Shown: positions 36,698 through 43,445 of the stretch, piece after piece
Numbering within the stretch: the first letter of the stretch is position 1
How the letters are laid out: each line of letters starts with the position of its first letter
NCBI RefSeq assembly: GCF_001298445.1
Contig: NZ_CP012036.1
Coordinates: 3,129,351-3,193,350 of the forward strand
Length of the DNA: 64,000 nt
DNA from: Nostoc piscinale CENA21
GTDB taxonomy: Bacteria; Cyanobacteriota; Cyanobacteriia; Cyanobacteriales; Nostocaceae
Direction of reading: 5' to 3'
Notes under the pieces: generated by a model
What the model saw: only the letters and a program-made list of their open reading frames with translations
The model's database searches: none
What the model was told of the DNA's origin: nothing
Program-made: the position numbers and the translations under genes

Positions 36698-37717
36698 TTA
36701 AAGCAGCAAAGGTCTAAAGCCATGTTTCACCGATGCCTGACCAATCTGCTCCATTTTGTCTACGGTAATCTGATTACGCCCCCAAGAAAAGTTCGTATGT
36801 AACTTCTCAAATTCCAGTAGCATCGCTTCGGCAAAACAAGCAAATAACTGACGTTCTGGCACTTCCATATTGACGATTTGCATGATTTTCCAGTCAATAT
36901 CTAAAGAATGCTCAACAATGCCACCGTTGAGTACATGAACGTCAGGATGTTGAATTTTTGTGGCTAAGTTTTTGGGATAGCCGCCATCAATAAGCAGACA
37001 AGGTTGCTTTAACACCTTGGTGTCAATTTCCACACCTTTGGGCATACTTGCTACCCAAACCACAATATCAGCTTCGGGTAAGGCTTCATCCAAAGCCATG
37101 ATTTTGCCCCGCCCTAGTTCGTCTTGTAAATTTTTCAGGCGTTCTTGGTTACGGGCAATCAGCAGAATTTCTTTGACATCTGTTTTGGCATCTAGCCAGC
37201 GTGTGACTGCACTACCAATATCCCCAGTTGCGCCACAGATAGCTACTGTTGCTTTCGACAGTTCAATTCCCACTTGTTTGGCAGCCGCCTCTACTTGCCG
37301 ACAGATAATGTAGGCTGTATGGGTGTTACCCGTAGTGAAGCGTTCAAACTCTAATGTGACGTTACGGACTTGGCTGAACTGCTCTAAATTAAAGTTTTCA
37401 AAAATAATTGATGAAAAACCGCCTAAAGCCGTGATATCAATATCATGCTTTTGAGCATGAGCCATTGCATTCAAAATTTTGCGAGTTGCCGCTTTAATCC
37501 GCCGATTTGCCAGCATTTCTGGCAAAAAGCATGATTCTACGTACTTGCCTTCGATTGTTTCTCCAGTCAAACTGGTAACTTTAATGTGATCAACAATTTG
37601 CGGCGGGGCGCTGCACCAAAAATCTAACCCTTGATCGGCATATTCTGGGTATCCCAATTGTTGAGCTACCGCTTGAGCGTGTTCTAAACTAGTCAGATGT
37701 CCAATTAGACCAAACAT
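36698..37717 (-). CDS. Long-chain acyl-[acyl-carrier-protein] reductase (AAR)
   Basis: A 339-residue cytoplasmic enzyme that reduces fatty acyl-ACP (and acyl-CoA) with NADPH to the fatty aldehyde, first of two steps of cyanobacterial alkane synthesis. The N-terminal about 150 residues are the substrate-binding part (MFGLIGHLTSLEHAQ, TALGGFSSIIFENF). The Rossmann domain carries GATGDIGS at 162-169, and Cys294 in QLFACFAEAM matches the position of the known acyl-thioester cysteine. It works together with the aldehyde-deformylating oxygenase encoded 209 bp upstream. Full family length, no defects. Confidence 0.96.
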   Translation of the reverse strand: MFGLIGHLTSLEHAQAVAQQLGYPEYADQGLDFWCSAPPQIVDHIKVTSLTGETIEGKYVESCFLPEMLANRRIKAATRKILNAMAHAQKHDIDITALGGFSSIIFENFNLEQFSQVRNVTLEFERFTTGNTHTAYIICRQVEAAAKQVGIELSKATVAICGATGDIGSAVTRWLDAKTDVKEILLIARNQERLKNLQDELGRGKIMALDEALPEADIVVWVASMPKGVEIDTKVLKQPCLLIDGGYPKNLATKIQHPDVHVLNGGIVEHSLDIDWKIMQIVNMEVPERQLFACFAEAMLLEFEKLHTNFSWGRNQITVDKMEQIGQASVKHGFRPLLL

Positions 37718-37926
37718 GTAGTGTGTATTAGGCGTTTGCTGCGTCGAAAGCGTGGAATTGAATGGGTAAGTGAGAATACCTATCCTTAAAAATACAACAA
37801 AGTGTGAAGTCTGAAGTATGAAGTATGAAGTGTAAAGTCTGAAATTTTAGCAAAATGATGAATTTGATTCTGACTTTTGAGTTATTCTTTAACCTTCATT
37901 CCTCATGCTTCATCCTTCATACTTGT

Positions 37927-38622
37927 TTAGGCAGCTGAGAGTCCGTAGGCTGATAAACGCATGATATCTCTGGTGGTAAAGCCAATGTTACTTAAAGCTT
38001 CACCGTATTGAATCATGAAGTCTTCGACTAAAGCTTCTTTTTCCATTGCTAAAACTTCGGCATCGGCTGCTACTTGGTTGAGCATTTTCCAAACAATGGG
38101 TAAGTTTTGGCGGTTTGCTTCTTCTAGTTCAGCTTTGGATGCTTCAAAGTTAGCTTTCAGCCAAACTTCACCAAAGTTTAAATGACTGTATTCGTCTTTG
38201 ACCACTCCCTCAGTAATTTTACGTGCGAAAGCATCAGCTACGGGGATGTAAATGTTGTAGGCGGCGATCGCAAAACATTCAATAATCAAAGATTGAATCA
38301 GTAAGCAGGTGACAACGTTACCTTGAGCGGCGGCGACTTTAAAGTTATCGTGCAGAGGTGCAAAAAACTCCTGGGCAAATTGCAAATCTGGTGTGACGTT
38401 TAAATTGCGTCCGCAAGCTTCAAAGCCTTTCTTATGGCGGCTTTCCATTTTCGACAAGCGAATTAAATCATCACGATGATCAGGCAGCAGTTCAGCTAGT
38501 GTAATGTAATTCTCATAAGCTTCTTGTTCCCCTTCAATCACGATCGCGTTAATGCGACTATAGGCATCTTTATACGTTTCACTTTGGAAATCTATTTCTA
38601 ATCCATCTGCCAACTGCTGCAT
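37927..38622 (-). CDS. Aldehyde-deformylating oxygenase (alkane synthase, ADO)
   Basis: A 231-residue all-helical, ferritin-like di-iron enzyme that converts C16/C18 fatty aldehydes and O2 to alkanes and formate. All expected iron ligands are present: Glu32, Glu60 and His63 (MESRHK), Glu115 (LIIECF), Glu144 and His147 (DEYSHL). It is the first gene of the minus-strand run ado - aar - accA. About 200 bp separate it from aar, with AAGTATGAAG heptamer-type repeats between, so the two may also be transcribed separately. Diagnostic for cyanobacteria. Confidence 0.97.
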   Translation of the reverse strand: MQQLADGLEIDFQSETYKDAYSRINAIVIEGEQEAYENYITLAELLPDHRDDLIRLSKMESRHKKGFEACGRNLNVTPDLQFAQEFFAPLHDNFKVAAAQGNVVTCLLIQSLIIECFAIAAYNIYIPVADAFARKITEGVVKDEYSHLNFGEVWLKANFEASKAELEEANRQNLPIVWKMLNQVAADAEVLAMEKEALVEDFMIQYGEALSNIGFTTRDIMRLSAYGLSAA

Positions 38623-39011
38623 GGTATCGTCACTCCTGTAAAATGAATCATTTGATACTAACGCTTAATTTACCCTGTCATTTTAGGGCAATCTTCACTG
38701 TTGTTTAATTTAACTTAACAAGTCACTATGTAATAGATTAGCTTTTGCTGGGGGCGATGCTCTAGTACTAAAGAAACAAATACAAAGAGTCGATTAGATT
38801 GAAGAAGGCAGGAGGCAGATAAGAGAAATATTCAAAACCTTCGCTCGTCCAAGACTGCTAAATCTCAGATTGTAGCGGGGGACTTAAACTCAAATGGGCG
38901 AAGCAAACAGGCTTTACATTTGATTAAAAGTCTTCCTTTCTGCCTCACCCGAAGGGCAGTTTTCTCGCTATTCCCTGGCCTCTAGCCCCTAAGCTCTGCT
39001 ATCTCACACTT
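38623..39011. other. Intergenic region upstream of ado and the ABC permease
   Basis: A 389-bp gap between divergent genes, including a GGCAGGAGGCAGA heptamer fragment near 38813. No further gene, stem-loop or operator was recognised. Confidence 0.35.
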
Positions 39012-39839
39012 ATGATGAAATCAAGTTGGAATTTCAAATCTGGCGATATTCTTAGTTTAGCGGTACTGCTGTTAGGAGCATTCATTGTCTTACTACCGCT
39101 GTTTGTCGTGTTTTTCACTTCTTTTGCACCCCCTGGCGCGACTCCAGATATCACGATGCCGCGAAATTGGTCGTTAGATAATTACAATGATGCGTGGCAG
39201 CGTGGGAAGTTCCTCTTAGCTTTTGCTAATTCTACTTTAGTAGCGATCGCAGTCACCGCATTTCAGCTAATCACCTCTGCTTTGGCTGGTTACGCCTTGG
39301 CAAGATTGAAATTTCGTGGCAAACAAGCATTGCTGTTAGTGGTTTTAGCAACCTTAGTAATTCCTTTTCAGCTGTTGGTTATACCTATATTCTTGGTGTT
39401 GAAGTGGGGACACTTAATTAATACCTATGGGGCGCTGATTTTACCCACGGCTGTCAATGGTTTTGGCATATTTCTTTTACGCCAATATTTTCAGACAATT
39501 CCTGTAGAACTAGAAGAAGCAGCCATCATCGACGGGGCAAACAGGTTACAAATTTTATGGCGGGTGTTATTACCTTTAGCCCGTCCGGCTTTGGTGACGT
39601 TGTTTTTGTTCACCTTTATTGCGGAATGGAATGATTTGTTTAAACCTTTGGTATTTACCACGCGCCCAGAATTAAGAACCGTACAGTTGGCATTAGCCGA
39701 GTTTCAAGAGCAATTTACCAACAACTGGCCTTTGATGATGGCGGCAGTAACCATTGCAACGGTACCAGTGATGGCACTATTTTTAATTGGTCAACGTCAA
39801 TTTATTCGGGGAATTGCCACAACGGGAATCAAGAATTGA
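39012..39839 (+). CDS. Carbohydrate ABC transporter permease (MalG-like)
   Basis: A 275-residue inner-membrane protein with six transmembrane helices. The typical permease signature for sugar importers of the CUT1 family is present: ELEEAAIIDGANRLQILWRV-LLPLARPAL, the EAA loop that docks to the ATPase. The periplasmic N-terminal stretch (FAPPGATPDITMPRNWSLDN) is also characteristic of MalG-type subunits. Neither the partner permease nor the ATPase is adjacent; the nearest binding-protein gene at 40605 is on the other strand and looks like another subfamily. Its partners must be elsewhere, as is common in cyanobacteria. Substrate unknown. Confidence 0.88.
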   Translation: MMKSSWNFKSGDILSLAVLLLGAFIVLLPLFVVFFTSFAPPGATPDITMPRNWSLDNYNDAWQRGKFLLAFANSTLVAIAVTAFQLITSALAGYALARLKFRGKQALLLVVLATLVIPFQLLVIPIFLVLKWGHLINTYGALILPTAVNGFGIFLLRQYFQTIPVELEEAAIIDGANRLQILWRVLLPLARPALVTLFLFTFIAEWNDLFKPLVFTTRPELRTVQLALAEFQEQFTNNWPLMMAAVTIATVPVMALFLIGQRQFIRGIATTGIKN

Positions 39840-39997
39840 TGCGGACAGAGTGCTGAGTGCTGAGTAAGCTAATCGTCAGTTTAACGTCACTGCGATTATT
39901 GCAACTTTTTTTAGATATCAAATACTCTCCCTTGTCTCCCTTGTCCTTTTATTCCTATCTCAAATAGGACTGCTAAATCAGCAAAGGGGGTTAGTCT

Positions 39998-40519
39998 ATG
40001 TCTTGCCAAAAATCTTTGCCAATACTTTTGGGCTTCGGCTTGGGTGCAGTTTTGCTGTTACCAATTTCTCCTGTATTAGCAGAAATCGCTGCTGTTCCGT
40101 TACCTTCAGATGCGCCATTGGAACTAGATTTATTAACAAAACCCAACAGTAATGTAATTACAGCTAACACCATTAACCCACAAGGACTAACAACTCCGAG
40201 TTTATGGTTAGCGCAAGCTAATTCCGAAAATAAGTTGTTGGATAATTGGATAGCTTATCCTGCTACGGCAAACACACCTGGTAGAGTAGATGTCATTGTT
40301 AATCAACAAGTTTGGAGCATACTAGATTATCTAGAACGCTACAGTTTTGTAAATCGCCTCGGCAATGTTGCCAGAAAGGATGTTTATAATTTACGGGTGT
40401 TTAATTATCAACAAGAACTTTTAGGGAGTTATACCTGTAATTTTCAAACCAGCCCAATATCATGCCGCATTCAAATTAATTCTTTAAATAGATTAGTATT
40501 GCAGCAATCGTCTGAGTGA
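39998..40519 (+). CDS. Secreted protein of unknown function
   Basis: A 173-residue protein with a Sec signal peptide (LPILLGFGLGAVLLLPISPV, cut near LAEI), a low-complexity region to about residue 85 and a compact C-terminal domain (RVDVIVNQQVWSILDYLERY, VYNLRVFNYQQELLGSYTCN, SCRIQI) with two Cys that could form a disulfide. I recognise related proteins in other filamentous cyanobacteria without a function. It follows the ABC permease by 158 bp, with no sign of coupling. AAGGGGGT upstream of ATG 39998 may be the ribosome-binding site. Confidence 0.7.
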   Translation: MSCQKSLPILLGFGLGAVLLLPISPVLAEIAAVPLPSDAPLELDLLTKPNSNVITANTINPQGLTTPSLWLAQANSENKLLDNWIAYPATANTPGRVDVIVNQQVWSILDYLERYSFVNRLGNVARKDVYNLRVFNYQQELLGSYTCNFQTSPISCRIQINSLNRLVLQQSSE

Positions 40520-40604
40520 TAGGTGAGAGTGTTAGTAGTATTTTTAGGTTAATTCACCTAAAATCCTCTTTCCTTCTGCCTCCTGCCTTTTCCCAACTAC
40601 TTAA

Positions 40605-41765
40605 TTAACTTGTCTTGATTTTGGTAAACAGAGAGTCATACTGTTTTTCTGTTGATGTTGAAAATGGGAGCAAAAATTCACTTTTCGGAAAAATTTGCTG
40701 ATTTGTTTGTAATAAACCGCGTATTGGTTCTGCAATATTAGTAATTGTAATATCAGAAATAATTGGGGAATTGGTTCTTGTTTTGGTAGTGATTTGTTTG
40801 GCGATTTCTTGTTGCAAACAAAAATCAATCCATTTGGATGAGATTTCGTTTTTGTTGGCTTTAGTGGGGCGTACCCATAAATCTGCCCAAATGGCTGTTC
40901 CAGATTTGGGGATGACTACATTAAGTTGGGGATAACGTGACAAGATTGGTAATATATCACTTGACCAACCAACGGCTAACCAAGTGTCTCCTGTAATTAA
41001 AGGTTCGAGGTAGTTGTTAGAACTGTAAAATTTTACTTGTTGGTTTAAGGTTTGCAGTTCTTTTTCCAGGTTGGGTACGGTGTCGAGATTTTCTGTGTTG
41101 TAAGATTGTCCGAGTTTTTTCAAGACTAGACCGATTACTTCTCTAGGATTATCTAGTAAAGAAATTTGCGATCGCAACCCATCCCGCCATAAATCACTCC
41201 AGTTTTGGGGTTGCCAGCCTAATTCTCGAAATTTCTGGCGATCGTATACAATTACTGTACTACCCCAACGATAAGGCGCAGCCCAGACTTTTCCTTGAGG
41301 ATCTAAGTTTCCTTGATCATTGCGAGTTACTAATTGTCGCCATCTTTCATCCAAATTAGACCAAGATTTTAATTGTTGGACTTCTGCTGCTTCTAGGGGT
41401 TGAATTAATTTTTGTTCAATGGCACTTTTTAGCCAGTAATCTCCCAAACTTACCAAGTCTACTACATTAGTTGTTTGCGAATTAATAAATGGAACCCAGC
41501 GCATCCAATTTTGTTTATCGTTGGTTTTTGGTGATTCTTGCCAACGTTGCAATTGTTGATATAAATTTTGAATTTGCTCAACTGGAGAAAATTTTAACTT
41601 TGGCTTTGGCTGCAAAAATTTGCTAAATTGATCAACTACTTGAGCAGGAATAGAGTTTTTCAATAAGTGAACGCTGAGTTTGGTTTGGTTTTTATTTTCA
41701 CAACCCACCAGCAGTTGCGACAGTGCCAATCCACTTATACTGAGTAAAAATGAGCGTCGATCCAT
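40605..41765 (-). CDS. ABC-type extracellular substrate-binding lipoprotein
   Basis: A 386-residue protein. It opens with MDRRSFLLSISGLALSQLLV and the lipobox LLVGC (Cys22), so it is exported and lipid-anchored; the RR pair suggests the Tat route. The rest has the two-lobed layout of polyamine/iron-type binding proteins (PotD-like): WAAPYRWGSTVIVYDRQKF, LGWQPQNWSDLWRDGL, LLDNPREVIGLVLKKLG, WLAVGWSSDILPIL and VVIPKSGTAIWADLWV. The substrate cannot be deduced. No permease or ATPase gene on the same strand is next to it; the plus-strand permease at 39012 is a sugar type and not an obvious partner. Confidence 0.82.
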   Translation of the reverse strand: MDRRSFLLSISGLALSQLLVGCENKNQTKLSVHLLKNSIPAQVVDQFSKFLQPKPKLKFSPVEQIQNLYQQLQRWQESPKTNDKQNWMRWVPFINSQTTNVVDLVSLGDYWLKSAIEQKLIQPLEAAEVQQLKSWSNLDERWRQLVTRNDQGNLDPQGKVWAAPYRWGSTVIVYDRQKFRELGWQPQNWSDLWRDGLRSQISLLDNPREVIGLVLKKLGQSYNTENLDTVPNLEKELQTLNQQVKFYSSNNYLEPLITGDTWLAVGWSSDILPILSRYPQLNVVIPKSGTAIWADLWVRPTKANKNEISSKWIDFCLQQEIAKQITTKTRTNSPIISDITITNIAEPIRGLLQTNQQIFPKSEFLLPFSTSTEKQYDSLFTKIKTS

Positions 41766-42184
41766 TGATTTTGGATATGTAAACTTAGATTCTAGACTAT
41801 TGTCTTACAATTTTCCCCACTCCCTATTTTCAAGATAGCTGAAGGAGGCGGGAGGACAAAGGCAGGAGGGAACGCCATAAATAAATTACCATTCGACTGC
41901 GTTCATCTACGGTTAACTATTTTTTCTTGTACACCAGAGAGTTGAGACTACTAATTTACCCACATTATTCCCAAAATAAATGCCTCCCAGTCATGGAGGC
42001 AAAGCGTAAAGCATCCTAATGTTTCTGGTGAAACAATAACATAGACGGTTTGAAGTTAAATGAGGGCAGTCACCCTTCACTAAAGGGTGTAGGGGTGTAC
42101 TTCGACTGCGCTCGGTAACCAGGATGTAGGGATGAAAAACCTTTACACCCAGTCCTAACAGGTAATCTTTTGTGTTCCTTTCAT
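41766..42184. other. Intergenic region with short dispersed repeats
   Basis: Contains GGAGGCGGGAGGACAAAGGC heptamer-like sequence (about 41845-41870) and a GGGTGTAGGGGTGTACTTCG stretch with GACTGCGCTCGGTAACC (about 42086-42122), both common interspersed motifs. No gene is supported. Confidence 0.4.
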
Positions 42185-42922
42185 TTAGGGAAAAATTTTG
42201 GCTAAGAAAGTGATGATTTCTGACCAAGCGGAGGTAGCTGCAACAGCGTCGTAGCGATAACCATCATCTCGCATAAATGTATGTTCGGCTTCGTATAAAA
42301 ATACTTGATGAGGTATATTGGCTTCTGTAATTGCTTTAATTAATGTATGGCGATCGCTTTCGGGAATGTGAGGGTCAAGAGTACCAAGTATCAGCAGTAA
42401 TTCGCCTGTAATTTCACTCACTCTCTGAATCGTATCTGCTATTCCTTGACCAAGTTTGCCACTAGAGATACCAGTCGGGTAACAGCAGACAGCAGCTTTG
42501 ATTTCAGGTTGGAAGGCGGCGCGAAAAGATAAATGTCCGCCGATGCAAAAGCCAAGGGTACCAATTTTATCGGGGTTAACCGCAGCGTCGGCTTTGAGAA
42601 AATCAATCACAGCCCGACAATCTGCATCATACTCTGCGATCGCCGTTCTGCGTGCATCATCATTACCCCGCATTCTCCCCAAATCATCTGGCTCAATGAC
42701 TGCACCAATGGGTTCAATGCGATGAAAAATTTCGGGTGCGGCGACAACATAACCAAACCCTGCTAGGTAGTTGACTAAGCGAATCATCGGACTACCTAAT
42801 TGATAAATATCACTGTAAAACAAAATGCCTGGGTAAGTTCCGGCTGGCTTGGGAGAGGCGACATACACCCGCATTAAGCTATCATCAACCCTTAACTCGA
42901 CATTGCGCTTAGTGATTTGCAC
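42185..42922 (-). CDS. Dienelactone hydrolase family protein
   Basis: A 245-residue alpha/beta hydrolase. The nucleophile elbow is GFCIGG with Cys126, the acid is Asp183 in GTLDPHIP, and the base is His214 in EAEHTFMRDD; this Cys-Asp-His triad is the mark of dienelactone hydrolases. Known members open cyclic lactones in aromatic-compound breakdown, but cyanobacteria rarely have that pathway, so the substrate is uncertain. No signal peptide, so cytoplasmic. Full family length; no neighbouring catabolic genes. Confidence 0.9.
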   Translation of the reverse strand: MQITKRNVELRVDDSLMRVYVASPKPAGTYPGILFYSDIYQLGSPMIRLVNYLAGFGYVVAAPEIFHRIEPIGAVIEPDDLGRMRGNDDARRTAIAEYDADCRAVIDFLKADAAVNPDKIGTLGFCIGGHLSFRAAFQPEIKAAVCCYPTGISSGKLGQGIADTIQRVSEITGELLLILGTLDPHIPESDRHTLIKAITEANIPHQVFLYEAEHTFMRDDGYRYDAVAATSAWSEIITFLAKIFP

Positions 42923-43067
42923 TTGTTTGGCTCCCAGTCATAATTGTTTTGATTAGCTTTTACAGCATGAGGTAGTGATATCGGGATTGTAGAGCTAACC
43001 CATCACTACGGAAATAAAGATACATTTAAAACTGGGTAAAAATGAAGTTCCAAGAGTGAACGTTGAA

Positions 43068-43257
43068 GTTCGGAAGGCGAAGTTTCAGGCTTTTTGCTCA
43101 AAGGTTGGTGTTCGGAAGGCGAAGTTTCAGGCTTTTTACTCGAAGGTTGGTGTTCGGAAGACGAAGTTTCAACCTTTTTGCTCGAAGGTTGGTGTTCGGA
43201 AGGCAAAATTTCAGCCTTTTTGCTCGAAGGTTGGTGTTCTGAGGGTGAAAGTTGAGG
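43068..43257. repeat. 42-bp tandem repeat, four full copies plus a degenerate one
   Basis: Units start at 43068, 43110, 43152, 43194 and, degenerate, 43236; period exactly 42 bp, twice 21. Unit core is GTTCGGAAGGCGAAGTTTCA then GGCTTTTTGCTCGAAGGTTG GT. Frames on both strands stay open (SKVGVRKAKFQAF on plus, SEHQPSSKKAE on minus) because the period is divisible by three. Neither frame has a plausible protein context, so I treat this as a minisatellite. A CGCAGAGGCGCAGAGGCGC motif follows at 43320-43338, and a similar one lies at 46456-46480. Confidence 0.9.
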
Positions 43258-43445
43258 TTTTGAGGTGGAAGTGTCAGGAAATTTTTTGCGTTGGGTGTTG
43301 TGGAATGGGAGATTTTTTCGCGCAGAGGCGCAGAGGCGCGGAGAGGAATAAGAGAGTTTTGGATTTTTTGACAACGGCTTTGCAAAAAGTGCTGAAGACG
43401 GCATGATTTATTTCTTAGCTAAACCTACGTGCGTGTGAGTTGACT

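Noticed and set aside
41991..42227. 78-residue minus-strand frame downstream of the dienelactone hydrolase
   Set aside because: It runs through GGGTGTA-type repeat DNA and overlaps the hydrolase gene in another frame.
43006..43406. Opposite-strand open frames of 132 and 116 residues over the 42-bp array
   Set aside because: They consist almost only of repeat translation and flanking dispersed repeat sequence, and they exclude each other.
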